Assembly (NCBI RefSeq): GCF_003011965.1
Contig: NZ_PXWG01000042.1
Location: 1 to 49,864 of the forward strand
Length of the DNA: 49,864 nucleotides
DNA from: Streptosporangium nondiastaticum
Lineage (GTDB): Bacteria; Actinomycetota; Actinomycetes; Streptomycetales; Streptomycetaceae
Direction of reading: 5' to 3'
Shown: one piece after another, positions 24,167 through 32,260 of the stretch
Layout: every line of letters starts with the position of its first letter
How positions within the stretch are numbered: the stretch's first letter is position 1
The notes under the pieces: generated by a model
Seen by the model: the letters and a program-made list of their open reading frames with translations, nothing else
What the model was told of the DNA's origin: nothing
The model's database searches: none
Made by a program: the position numbers and the translations under genes

Positions 24167-24813
24167 GCACCGGTGAGCGTACGGACATGGACGGCGTCAA
24201 CATCACGCCGATCCGGGTCATGCTCGCGGATGACGAGCATTTGATCCGGGGCGCGCTGGCCGCGCTGCTGGGCCTGGAGGATGATCTTCAGGTGGTCGCC
24301 GAGGCGGCGTCGGGTCCGGAGGCGCTCGCGATGGCCCGGACGCACCGGCCGGACGTCGCGGTGCTGGATCTTCAAATGCCAGGGGCCGACGGTGTGATGG
24401 TGGCCACATCCCTGCGGGCCGAACTGCCCGCGTGCCGGACCATGATCGTGACGGGGCACGGCCGTCCCGGACACCTGAAGCGGGCGCTGGAAGCGGGGGT
24501 GCGGGGGTTCGTTCCGAAGACCGTCTCGGCGCAGAAGCTCGCCGAGATCATCCGGACCGTGCACCGCGGAAGTCGTTATGTGGACCCGGAGTTGGCGGCC
24601 GACGCGATCAGCGCGGGCGACTCCCCGCTGAGCGCGCGCGAGGCCGAGCTGCTCGAACTGGCGGAGGGTGGGGCGCCCGTCGCGGAGATCGCGGAGCGGG
24701 CCTCGCTGACGCCCGGGACGGTCCGCAATTACCTCTCCTCGGCCGCCACGAAGCTGGGCGCGGACAACCGGCACGCCGCCGCGCGCATTGCACGCTCCCA
24801 AGGTTGGCTATAG
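24163..24813 (+). CDS. NarL/DesR-family response regulator
   Basis: A 216-residue response regulator. The receiver domain has the acidic pair ADDEH and phospho-acceptor Asp in AVLDLQMPG, with the switch Thr in MIVTGHG and Lys in VPKTV. The C-terminal LuxR-type helix-turn-helix reads LSAREAELLELAEGG followed by TVRNYLSSAATKL. The start ATG at 24163 overlaps the kinase stop (ATGA). It is the last gene of the exporter operon and the likely binder of the TGAC/GTCA sites at 20918-20945. Its last codons overlap the promoter of the downstream tRNA-Gly. Confidence 0.93.
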   Translation: MSTGERTDMDGVNITPIRVMLADDEHLIRGALAALLGLEDDLQVVAEAASGPEALAMARTHRPDVAVLDLQMPGADGVMVATSLRAELPACRTMIVTGHGRPGHLKRALEAGVRGFVPKTVSAQKLAEIIRTVHRGSRYVDPELAADAISAGDSPLSAREAELLELAEGGAPVAEIAERASLTPGTVRNYLSSAATKLGADNRHAAARIARSQGWL

Positions 24814-24814
24814 T
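24788..24814 (+). promoter_or_regulatory. Probable promoter of tRNA-Gly(GCC) copy 2
   Basis: TTGCAC (24788-24793) and a near-consensus TATAGT (24809-24814) with a short 15-bp spacer lie within the last codons of the response regulator gene, 35 bp before the tRNA. Confidence 0.5.
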
Positions 24815-24848
24815 TGTCCTCGCACCGCAGGGGAAACCCGCGGGGCAT

Positions 24849-24921
<73 letters not shown>

Positions 24922-24927
24922 CCAGCA

Positions 24928-24960
24928 CGAAGGCCCCGGTCATCACGACCGGGGCCTTCG
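24928..24960 (+). terminator. Terminator of tRNA-Gly(GCC) copy 2
   Basis: Same 14-bp stem as at 20843-20875 with a one-base loop change. It also lies at the end of the convergent histidine kinase gene (stop 25022). Confidence 0.9.
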
Positions 24961-25021
24961 GCGTTCCCCGGGACCTTCGGCGTTCCCGGGGCCGTTTTCC
25001 CCCGCTCTCCCGCTCTCCCGC

Positions 25022-26467
25022 TCACCCCAAGGTCTCGGGGAAGCGGATCCGGAAGAGGGCGCCTCCCGTCGGTGCCTGTTCCGCGGACAGCTCGGCGCCG
25101 TGGGCGCGGGCGATCTGGCGGGCCATGGCGAGGCCCAGGCCGGAGCCGGGCAGGGCCCGGGCCTGCCGGGAGCGGTAGAAGCGGTCGAAGACGTAGGGCA
25201 GGTCCTCGGCGGAGATGCCGGGGCCGTGGTCGCGGACGGTCAGGTCGAGCGCCCCGCCTCCCGTGCGGGCCAGGCGCACCTCGACGACGCCGCCGGGCGG
25301 GCTGAACTTGGCGGCGTTGTCGAGCAGGTTGGACAGCAGCCGGGCGAGGCGGGCCGGGACGCCCGGGACGGTGACGCCCTCCGGGCCGGCCAGGTCCGCC
25401 GTGAAGACCGTGCCGGGCCAGTGGCCGCGCGCGTCGGCGACGCAGCGCTCCGCCAGCCGGTCGAGGCGCACGTCCTCCAGGAACTGCTGCGGCTCCTCGT
25501 CGCGGGCCAGCTCGATGAGGTCGTTGACCAGACCGGTGACCTCGCGGAGCTGGCGGCCGAGCGCGCCCGCGGCCCGCTCGCGCTGGGCCGGGGTGAGGCG
25601 TTCGGCGCGGGCGAGGAGCTCGGCGTTGGTGCGCAGCGCGGTCAGCGGGGTGCGCAGCTCGTGCGAGGCGTCGGCGACGAGGCGGCGCTGGGCGGCGACG
25701 GCCTCCTCCAGTTCGCCGAGCATGGTGTTGAAGCTGGTGGCGAGGCTGGTGATCTCGTCGTCGCGGCGGGCCTCGTAGGGGGCGAGCTCGATGCGGTGGG
25801 CGGGGTCGCGGGTGGCGGCGATGTGTTCGGCGGTGGCCGTGAGCCGGGTCACGGGGCGCAGGGAGGTGCGGGACGCGAAGTAGCCGAGTCCGGCGGCGAG
25901 GAGCACGCCCGCGCCGCCGACCGCGCCGAGCAGCAGGCCCGCCTGGCGCACCCCCTTGTCGACGGTGTCGGAGCGGACGGCGACCTGCAGGGCGCGGTGG
26001 TCCTTGAGCGGGGTGGTCAGCATCCGCATGGCGTGGCCGCCGACGGTGATGTCGCTGTAGTGCTCGCCGAGCGTGCCGGCCGCGACGCGGCGGGTGGCGC
26101 CGGTCACGGGCAGCACGAGGCCGTCCTGGTGCGGGGCGGCCGGATCGGCCCGGACGGTCTGGGCGCAGGCCGGGGCGGCGAGCCAGGTGCACTCCCCGTA
26201 CAGGGGGCCCGTCGGCTCGCCGCGGCTCTGCTGGGAGATGAGGGTGGCCTGCTGCTTGAGCTGGAGGTCGAGCTGTCGGCCCAGTTCGTAGCGGATGACG
26301 ACGTAGGCGGCGGCCAGGACGCCGAGGGCGACGACGGCGACGGCCACGGACGTCACGAGCGCGAGCCGGGCGCGGAGCGGCCTCCGGCCGAGGATCCTCC
26401 TGCGCAGGGCCGTCGCCCTCCCGGCGCGGCCCGCGTCCCCGGCGCGCCCCGCGTCCCCTGCGCTCAC
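25022..26467 (-). CDS. OmpR-pair sensor histidine kinase
   Basis: A 481-residue HAMP-type kinase. One membrane helix (LALVTSVAVAVVALGVLAAAYV) near residue 40 and a second near 190 (AGLLLGAVGGAGVLLAAGLGYF) frame an extracytoplasmic sensor of about 130 residues with two cysteines (GECTWLAAPACAQ). Then come a HAMP linker, the H box DASHELRTPLTALR (His near 267), an N box LLDNAAKF and G boxes DHGPGIS and GSGLGLAMA. The start GTG at 26467 overlaps the regulator stop by 4 nt. The resemblance is to the MprB/TcrY type of actinobacteria. The signal is unknown. Confidence 0.93.
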   Translation of the reverse strand: MSAGDAGRAGDAGRAGRATALRRRILGRRPLRARLALVTSVAVAVVALGVLAAAYVVIRYELGRQLDLQLKQQATLISQQSRGEPTGPLYGECTWLAAPACAQTVRADPAAPHQDGLVLPVTGATRRVAAGTLGEHYSDITVGGHAMRMLTTPLKDHRALQVAVRSDTVDKGVRQAGLLLGAVGGAGVLLAAGLGYFASRTSLRPVTRLTATAEHIAATRDPAHRIELAPYEARRDDEITSLATSFNTMLGELEEAVAAQRRLVADASHELRTPLTALRTNAELLARAERLTPAQRERAAGALGRQLREVTGLVNDLIELARDEEPQQFLEDVRLDRLAERCVADARGHWPGTVFTADLAGPEGVTVPGVPARLARLLSNLLDNAAKFSPPGGVVEVRLARTGGGALDLTVRDHGPGISAEDLPYVFDRFYRSRQARALPGSGLGLAMARQIARAHGAELSAEQAPTGGALFRIRFPETLG

Positions 26468-27162
26468 TGCTCCGCCAGGCGGTAGCCGACGCCGTGCACG
26501 GTGTGGACCAGGCGCGGGGCGCCGCCGGCCTCCAGCTTGCGCCGCAGGTAACCGATGTAGACGGCGAGGGAGTTGGAGTCCGGGCCGAAGTCGGTGCCCC
26601 ACACGCGTTCCTGGATGACCTCGCGGGGCAGCACCTGGCCCGGGTGGCTCATCAGGACGTCCAGCAGGGCGAATTCGGTGCGCGTGAATTCGAGGGGGAG
26701 CCCGGCGCGCTCGCCGGTGCGGGTGGCGGGGTCGACGGTGAGGTCCGCGAAGGACAGGGTGCCGGCGTCCTGCCCGGCGGCCGGGCCCGTGGGCGCGGCG
26801 CGGCGCAGGAGGGCCCTGAGGCGGGCCAGGAGCTCGTCAAGGGCGAACGGTTTGACCAGGTAGTCGTCGGCTCCGGCGTCCAGGCCCGCGACGCGGTCGG
26901 CGACGGCGTCGCGGGCGGTGAGGACGAGCACGGGCGTGCGGTCGCCCAGGGCGCGCAGCCGCCGGCAGACCGCGAGGCCGTCGAGGACGGGCATGGCCAG
27001 GTCGAGGACGACTGCGCCGGGCGGCGCGGCCGCGACGGAGGAGAGCGCCGCCAGGCCGTCGGCCGCCTCCCGGACGTCGTAGCCCTCGACGGTCAGGGCG
27101 TCGGCGACGGCCGCCCGCACGTCGGGGTCGTCGTCGACGACCAGGACGGACGTCTCGGCCAT
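26464..27162 (-). CDS. OmpR-family response regulator
   Basis: A 232-residue regulator of the MprA/TrcR type. The receiver has VVDDDPD, phospho-acceptor Asp in VVLDLAMPVLDG, Thr in VLVLTARD and Lys in YLVKPFALDELLAR. The C-terminal winged helix has LEFTRTEFALLDVLM and the recognition region PDSNSLAVYIGYLRRKL. ATG at 27162 has GGAGG 4 nt upstream. It is transcribed first in the regulator-kinase pair. The direct repeats at 27252-27268, about 90 bp upstream, match the tandem-site arrangement expected for this family and suggest autoregulation. Confidence 0.94.
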   Translation of the reverse strand: MAETSVLVVDDDPDVRAAVADALTVEGYDVREAADGLAALSSVAAAPPGAVVLDLAMPVLDGLAVCRRLRALGDRTPVLVLTARDAVADRVAGLDAGADDYLVKPFALDELLARLRALLRRAAPTGPAAGQDAGTLSFADLTVDPATRTGERAGLPLEFTRTEFALLDVLMSHPGQVLPREVIQERVWGTDFGPDSNSLAVYIGYLRRKLEAGGAPRLVHTVHGVGYRLAEQ

Positions 27163-27251
27163 GTCGCCTCCGGCGGGGTTCTGCGGCGTTCGGGGCCCCG
27201 GCGTTCCGGGGCGCCCCCAGCGGCTCGGGGTGCCCCCAGCCTGTCAGAGCT

Positions 27252-27268
27252 CTCTTAGAGGGCTCTTA
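27252..27268 (-). promoter_or_regulatory. 11-bp direct-repeat operator candidate
   Basis: On the minus strand, TAAGAG occurs twice exactly 11 bp apart (plus-strand CTCTTA at 27252-27257 and 27263-27268). One helical turn between half sites is what OmpR-family dimers need. The 5' leader between this and the start also holds two GGGGYGCCCCCAGC repeats 19 bp apart. Confidence 0.45.
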
Positions 27269-27332
27269 CTTCCGCCCGCACGACCGCGTGTGTTCCGTGG
27301 CGGAGGGATGGTGCCCGCCCCGGGCGCCCCGC

Positions 27333-28232
27333 TCAAGCCCAGGACAAACCCGTCAGGCGTTCGTACGCCTCGATGTACTTCGCGCGGGTGCGGTCCACGA
27401 TCTCCTGCGGGAGCTCCGGCGGCGGCTGGTGGCCGTGGCGGTCCCAGCCCGAGGCCGGGGAGGTCAGCCAGTCGCGGACGAACTGCTTGTCGAAGGACGG
27501 CTGCGCCCGCCCCGGCTGCCACTCGTCCGCCGGCCAGAAGCGGGAGGAGTCGGGGGTGAGCACCTCGTCCGCGAGGACGAGCTCGCCGCCCGCGAAGCCG
27601 AACTCGAACTTGGTGTCCGCCAGGAGGATGCCCCGGTCGCGGGCGATGTCGCGGGCCCGCCCGTAGACGGCGAGCGTGGTCTGCCGCAGCAGGGCCGCCG
27701 TCTCGGCGCCGACCTGCCGGGCCACCTCCTCGTAGCTGACGTTCTCGTCGTGCTCGCCGACCTCGGCCTTCGTGGCGGGCGTGAAGATCGGGGACGGCAG
27801 CTCGGAACCGTCGGTGAGGCCCTCGGGGAGGGCGAGCCCGCACACCGTGCGGGTCTGCCGGTACTCGGCGAGCCCGGAGCCGGTCAGATAGCCGCGGGCC
27901 ACGCACTCCACCGGCACCATGTCGAGCGCGCGGCACACGAGCGTGCGGCCCTCCCAGTCGGCGGGGGCGCCGGCGGGCAGGTCCGTGGAGATGACGTGGT
28001 TCGGGACGAGGTCGGTGAGGCGGTCGAACCACCACAGGGACAGCTGGGTGAGGACCCGGCCCTTGTCGGGGATGTCCGTGGGCAGCACCCAGTCGTAGGC
28101 GGACATGCGGTCGGAGGCGACCATGACCAGATTGCCGTCCGCGTCGCGGTAGAGGTCGCGGACCTTGCCGGTGTGCAGATGCACGAGACCGGGCACCTCG
28201 ATCGGCTCGGGCTTCTCTACGAATCCGGACAC
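27333..28232 (-). CDS. purC: SAICAR synthase
   Basis: A 299-residue phosphoribosylaminoimidazole-succinocarboxamide synthase, which joins aspartate to CAIR with ATP. Diagnostic segments are HTGKVRDLY, MVASDRMSAYDWVLPT, ECVARGYLTGSGLAEY and LADTKFEFGF, and the C-terminal FDKQFVRDWL. Length fits the longer actinobacterial/yeast form. GTG at 28232 was chosen because AGGAGG lies 4 nt upstream; an in-frame ATG at 28256 sits upstream of that ribosome site. It follows the DMFase-like gene by 79 bp in the same direction and precedes the OmpR-type pair. Confidence 0.97.
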   Translation of the reverse strand: MSGFVEKPEPIEVPGLVHLHTGKVRDLYRDADGNLVMVASDRMSAYDWVLPTDIPDKGRVLTQLSLWWFDRLTDLVPNHVISTDLPAGAPADWEGRTLVCRALDMVPVECVARGYLTGSGLAEYRQTRTVCGLALPEGLTDGSELPSPIFTPATKAEVGEHDENVSYEEVARQVGAETAALLRQTTLAVYGRARDIARDRGILLADTKFEFGFAGGELVLADEVLTPDSSRFWPADEWQPGRAQPSFDKQFVRDWLTSPASGWDRHGHQPPPELPQEIVDRTRAKYIEAYERLTGLSWA

Positions 28233-28311
28233 GCGTCCTCCTGGTGGTTTGTCCAAGCACCACGATTCTGCCGTACGGGCCGGAACCCGGCGGAGGAGGG
28301 TCGGGCGGGGG

Positions 28312-29838
28312 TCAGCAGCGCTTGCAGATCCGGTCCAGGAGGTTGGCCGTGGCCCGCTGGATCCGGGTGTCGGTGTGGCCCGGCCGGTCCAGGGCCGGTG
28401 ACCAGGCGAAGGTGCCCGCGGCGAAGACCAGGGCGCCGCTCGGGGCGCGGTAGAGGGACGTCTCCTGGTGGCGCTTGCTGCCCTCGCTGTCCAGGTACGG
28501 CGAGTGGGCCAGCAGGATGCGCCGGGTGTGCTCGGGCAGGGCCGTCCGGGGGTAGTAGCGGTCGGCCTCGCCGGCGACGAGGCCGGGGAGCTCGTCGCCC
28601 TCGCCGGCGCCGGTGGCGTCCCACAGCCAGTGGTCGGCGTTGCGGACGACCATGGGGGCGGGGTCGGGGACGCGGCCCGCGTACTGGATGCCCAGGAGCT
28701 GCTGCTCGGCGGGCGTGATGTCGCGCCAGAGCGCGGAGCGGCCGGGGCCGCGGTGCTTCCGGCAGGTCATGAGGTGGTCGGGGCCGGCCGGCGAGGGGGC
28801 GAGCTCGACCTGCCAGTACATGGTGTTGGCGGAGAGGAAGACCAGCGAGGTGCCGGAGTCGCGGGCGAGCTCGGCGGCCCTGCGCATGGCCGGCGACCAG
28901 TACTCGTCGTGGCCGGGGAAGACCAGGCCGCGGTAGCGGGAGGGGTCGACGCGGCCCGCGTGGAGGTCGCGGGTGTCGGCGTAGGCGAGGTCGTAGCCGT
29001 AGCGCTCGGCCCAGCGGATGAAGTCGTACGCGTGGCCCACGTGCAGCGGCAGGCCCGCGCCCGCGAAGGGGCGGTCGAAGGAGACGGTGGTGGCCGCGCC
29101 CTCCTCGCCGAGCAGCCGGCCGTGCTCGTCCCAGGCGTGGTAGAGGCTCGCGCCCGTGCGGCCGTCCTCGGGGTAGAGGTTGTAGGCCTGCCAGGTGATG
29201 TCGGGCAGGACGAGCAGCAGATCCGCCGGGTGGGTGTCGCGGACGAGGAAGGGGATGTGGCTGCGGTAGCCGTCGGCGGTGGTCAGGACGGCCACGTAGG
29301 CGCCGAGGCTCCAGTAGCTGGGGATCTGCAGGCGCCAGGAGAGCCACCAGTGGTGGCAGGAGACCGTGCGGTCGACGGTGAGCGGCGCGGGCTGGACGAT
29401 GCCGGACAGCCGCGGACTCGTGGTGATCTTGGAGGCGCCGTCGCCCGCGTAGTGGCCGATGCGGTAGACGTCCACGCCGAACTGCTGCGGCGGATCGACG
29501 GTGATGCGGAAGTCTATGGCCTCGCCGGGGGCGACGGCGCTGTTGGACGCGAAGCCCTTGATCTGGAGGTGGACGTCGTCGGCGGTGCGCGGGCCGCCGC
29601 CGCGGGGGGCGGGGACGCGGCCGGCGCCGCGTCCCCCGCCGGCTCTGCCGGGGGGCGCTCCCGCTCCCCCGCCGCCCCGGTCCGGGACGGGGTTCACGTA
29701 CCACGGGATGATCTGGCCCGTGTCGTCGAAGTAGTGCTCGCTGCCGCGCAGCCAGGGCAGCGGGCCCTGGCCGAAGGGGTCGGACACGGCGTGCGCGAGC
29801 GCCCCCGACTCCCAGCGGCGGATCTGGTCCATCCCCAT
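28312..29838 (-). CDS. N,N-dimethylformamidase beta-subunit-like protein
   Basis: A 508-residue protein related to the large subunit of N,N-dimethylformamidase (DMFA2-type C-terminal domain), recognised from FPGHDEYWSPAMRRA and NTMYWQVEL. The N-terminal beta-rich segment (VHLQIKGFASNSAVAPGEAI) resembles the family's jelly-roll part. Family members carry an iron site; the residues cannot be placed with confidence here. A Gly/Pro/Arg-rich insertion lies near residues 55-85. No signal peptide or membrane segment is seen. ATG at 29838 has GGAGGGAG 5 nt upstream; codons further upstream are non-coding-like. The physiological substrate in Streptomyces is unknown. The neighbours are purC downstream and a degenerate M48 protein upstream. 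Confidence 0.72.
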   Translation of the reverse strand: MGMDQIRRWESGALAHAVSDPFGQGPLPWLRGSEHYFDDTGQIIPWYVNPVPDRGGGGAGAPPGRAGGGRGAGRVPAPRGGGPRTADDVHLQIKGFASNSAVAPGEAIDFRITVDPPQQFGVDVYRIGHYAGDGASKITTSPRLSGIVQPAPLTVDRTVSCHHWWLSWRLQIPSYWSLGAYVAVLTTADGYRSHIPFLVRDTHPADLLLVLPDITWQAYNLYPEDGRTGASLYHAWDEHGRLLGEEGAATTVSFDRPFAGAGLPLHVGHAYDFIRWAERYGYDLAYADTRDLHAGRVDPSRYRGLVFPGHDEYWSPAMRRAAELARDSGTSLVFLSANTMYWQVELAPSPAGPDHLMTCRKHRGPGRSALWRDITPAEQQLLGIQYAGRVPDPAPMVVRNADHWLWDATGAGEGDELPGLVAGEADRYYPRTALPEHTRRILLAHSPYLDSEGSKRHQETSLYRAPSGALVFAAGTFAWSPALDRPGHTDTRIQRATANLLDRICKRC

Positions 29839-30052
29839 GCGTGCTCCCTCCCCTACGTCCCCCGACGCCTGCCGTTTCCCTTGCTTTCCCCCGTACGGAT
29901 CCCGGTGCCCCGGGCGTGGCTCACTGCGGTCACCGGCGCACAGCAGCCCCCAGCACATCACATACTGCGCCCGCCTCGTCACTGCTCGTCGTGAAATTCC
30001 CCGGTAAGTGACTGGGCGAAGGATCACCGAGTGTCACGGGGCTCACCGGGGC

Positions 30053-31729
30053 TCACACCAGGCGGACGGGCTTCTCGGGGCGGACCCCTACCTCGCCGAG
30101 CCAGGCGCGCAGCGGCGCGTCGTCGCCGTCCTCGATCAGGCTGAGGACCGTACGGGCCAGGTCGGGGCGGCGGGCGCCGCCGACCAGCAGGGCCGGGCCG
30201 TCGAGCCAGTCCAGGCCCGGGGCGGCGCCGGCGGTGTCCACGGCGGCGCAGCAGACCATCGCCGTCACGTGGTCGGCGAGCAGCTCGCGGCCGCTGCGGG
30301 GCGGCTGGAGCGGGAAGAGGGGCGCGAGGCCGTCCACCCAGGGCTCGGCCGTGGCCGCGGCGCCGAAGGCCCGCTGCTGCGCCGTGAGCGCCTCCTGGGC
30401 GGCCTCCCGGGCCACCTCGGCGCCGAGCCGGGCGCCCAGCTCCTCCGCTAGGCCGCCGGCGGCGGGGCCCGCCAGCCGCTCCAGGACGCGGGCCACGGTC
30501 GGAGCGGTGGCCATGCCCGCGGGGGCCGCGAGGACGGGGGTGAGGGGCGGCAGGGCGTCCACGACGTCGAGGACGCGGTGCAGGCGGGCGGCCTCCAGCC
30601 GCCACTTCCGGTCCACGACCTCCTCCGGATACTGGCTCCAGGCCACCGGCAGCCAGTCCGGGCCGGTGTCGGGCGGGGCGCCGTGGAAGAGGCGGGCCGC
30701 CAGCAGGGACGCGGCCTCGTCGATCGCGCCGGGCTCCTCCAGCAGATCGCAGGCCGGGCGCTCGCCCAGCCGGGAGGCGAAGCCCTCCGCGAGGCGGTCG
30801 CGGCGGGAGAGCTCGGTGAGCGCGGAGACGACGCCCGCGTCGAGGCGGGAGGGCCAGCGGCCCATGCGCCAGGCGGGCAGCGCGACCCTGTTGAGCAGCC
30901 GGTCCCAGCCGGCGTAGGCGAGGCCGACCTGCTCCTGGGCGACGATCCGCAGGCCGTAGTCCACGCTCTGGGCGCGCTCGGAGGCGGCCGCCGCGACCCC
31001 CCGCTCCATCTCGGCCGCGTGCCCCCGGCAGGAGTGCAGCAGCAGCCGGGCCACGCCGCCGACGAACGCCAGGGCGGGCCGGCCCGCCGCGACCGCCACG
31101 GCGGCGTCCAGCCCGCGGACGAAGCGGCGGGCGGCGGCTATGTCGGGGTGGGCCGAGGGGCCCGTGCCCGCGACGACCGGCGCCAGCAGGGCGCGCAGCT
31201 CGGCGACCCGCATCCACCACAGGAACGGCGAGCCGATCACCAGCACGGGAGCGGCCGTGGAGCGGCGGCGCGGGCGCCGGGCGCCCGGCGGGCCGTTCGC
31301 GGCGCCGTGCGGCGCGCCGTGGGCCGGGTGGGTGCGGTCCTCCAGCCAGCTGTCGCAGTCGGGAGTGAGGGCCAGCGCCGACGGGGCCGGGACCTCCAGC
31401 CGCTCCGCGAGGTCGCGGACGAGGCGGTAGAGGTCGGGGGCCTTCTCCTCGGCAATGGGGACCGTGGGGCTCAGGGCCGGTCTGGCCCGGACGACCACGG
31501 CGGCGACCGTGGCCGCGAGGGCCAGGGCGAGGACCGCGGCGCCGGTGAACGCCCAGCGGGCGGCGGACCAGGCGCCGCCGTCCGGGATGCGGCCCATGGC
31601 GATGCCCGCCGCCAGCACGGCGGCGGCTGCCGCGGGCAGCAGGGCGACGGCCAGCGCGGCGCTGCGGATGCGCAGCACCGCGAGGGCTTGGGCGCGTGCG
31701 ACCAGCACGCCTGCTTCCGGACCTGCCAC
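30053..31729 (-). CDS. Membrane protein, degenerate M48-peptidase-like
   Basis: About 558 residues. Two N-terminal membrane segments (AALAVALLPAAAAAVLAAG and a second near residue 60) are followed by a segment that follows the M48 pattern: LYRLVRDLAERLEVPAPSAL, then VLVIGSPFLWWMRVAELRAL. Where active M48 enzymes have HExxH, this protein has APVVA, so the zinc site is absent. The remaining 350 residues are helical and Ala/Leu/Arg-rich. A pseudo-peptidase role is inferred; a family-specific fold is the alternative. The start is uncertain: GTG at 31729 is used, with in-frame GTGs at 31741 and 31708 as options. It follows a very large inverted repeat. Confidence 0.6.
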   Translation of the reverse strand: MAGPEAGVLVARAQALAVLRIRSAALAVALLPAAAAAVLAAGIAMGRIPDGGAWSAARWAFTGAAVLALALAATVAAVVVRARPALSPTVPIAEEKAPDLYRLVRDLAERLEVPAPSALALTPDCDSWLEDRTHPAHGAPHGAANGPPGARRPRRRSTAAPVLVIGSPFLWWMRVAELRALLAPVVAGTGPSAHPDIAAARRFVRGLDAAVAVAAGRPALAFVGGVARLLLHSCRGHAAEMERGVAAAASERAQSVDYGLRIVAQEQVGLAYAGWDRLLNRVALPAWRMGRWPSRLDAGVVSALTELSRRDRLAEGFASRLGERPACDLLEEPGAIDEAASLLAARLFHGAPPDTGPDWLPVAWSQYPEEVVDRKWRLEAARLHRVLDVVDALPPLTPVLAAPAGMATAPTVARVLERLAGPAAGGLAEELGARLGAEVAREAAQEALTAQQRAFGAAATAEPWVDGLAPLFPLQPPRSGRELLADHVTAMVCCAAVDTAGAAPGLDWLDGPALLVGGARRPDLARTVLSLIEDGDDAPLRAWLGEVGVRPEKPVRLV

Positions 31730-32260
31730 GAGACCGATCACCCCCTGTTGCCAGTTTGTGCTCCGTCGGAACGCGGACCGAGGAGTGCGACAGCGGACGC
31801 AACGCCGGGGGGCGTTGCCTTTCCCCCCACTGTGGCACCGGCCTCTGACATCGCAATGCCGGTGGGCCAGTTGCCTGATTCCGGCACGGCGGCACCGGCC
31901 TCTGCCCGGCACCGTGCTTGCGCCGCACCCTAGTTGGGGGTGGGGCGCGCGTCAGCTAGTTGGCCAACCGGTCACCCGATGGAATGGCTTTGGTCAAAGC
32001 CGGGGCCCTGGCCGGGCGGGCCCGACGTATAGGGCGCGCGCTGCCGGCGCCCCTGCCGGTAGGGCGCCCCTGCCGGTGGGGCGGTCCCGCCTGCCTCGGA
32101 GAGGCGTGACGCGCTCGGGCGGGCTCGGCACCGCCGGACAGGCCGTGGGGGCTGAGCGCCGTCGCGGCGGAGGATCCTTGCCGCAGGCAAGAAAATCCCG
32201 CCGCAGCGGCGCTCAGCCCCCGCCGGAGGTTGCCGGCGGTGCCGAACCCGCCCGGGTCCC
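31730..32260. other. Intergenic region downstream of purD, 531 bp
   Basis: No protein gene was recognised. It contains the 139-bp nested inverted repeat (32116-32254), two tandem copies of GGCGCCCCTGCCGGT near 32046-32078, and a small dyad GGCTTTG gt CAAAGCC near 31987. The promoter of the M48-like gene should lie at the left end. Confidence 0.6.
32116..32254. repeat. 139-bp nested inverted repeat after purD
   Basis: The outer arms 32116-32137 and 32233-32254 pair at 21 of 22 positions (CGGGCGGG and TCGGCACCGCCGG with their complements). The middle arms 32147-32161 and 32207-32221 are a perfect 15 bp (GGGGGCTGAGCGCCG). Inside are GCGGCGG/CCGCCGC and a central TTGCC gca GGCAA. It ends 7 bp from the purD stop. 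It is far larger than needed for termination. Confidence 0.85.

Noticed and set aside
20887..24844. Integrative element at tRNA-Gly
   Set aside because: No integrase, excisionase or replication gene lies between the repeats, and the repeat includes the whole tRNA and terminator; reported as a duplication instead.
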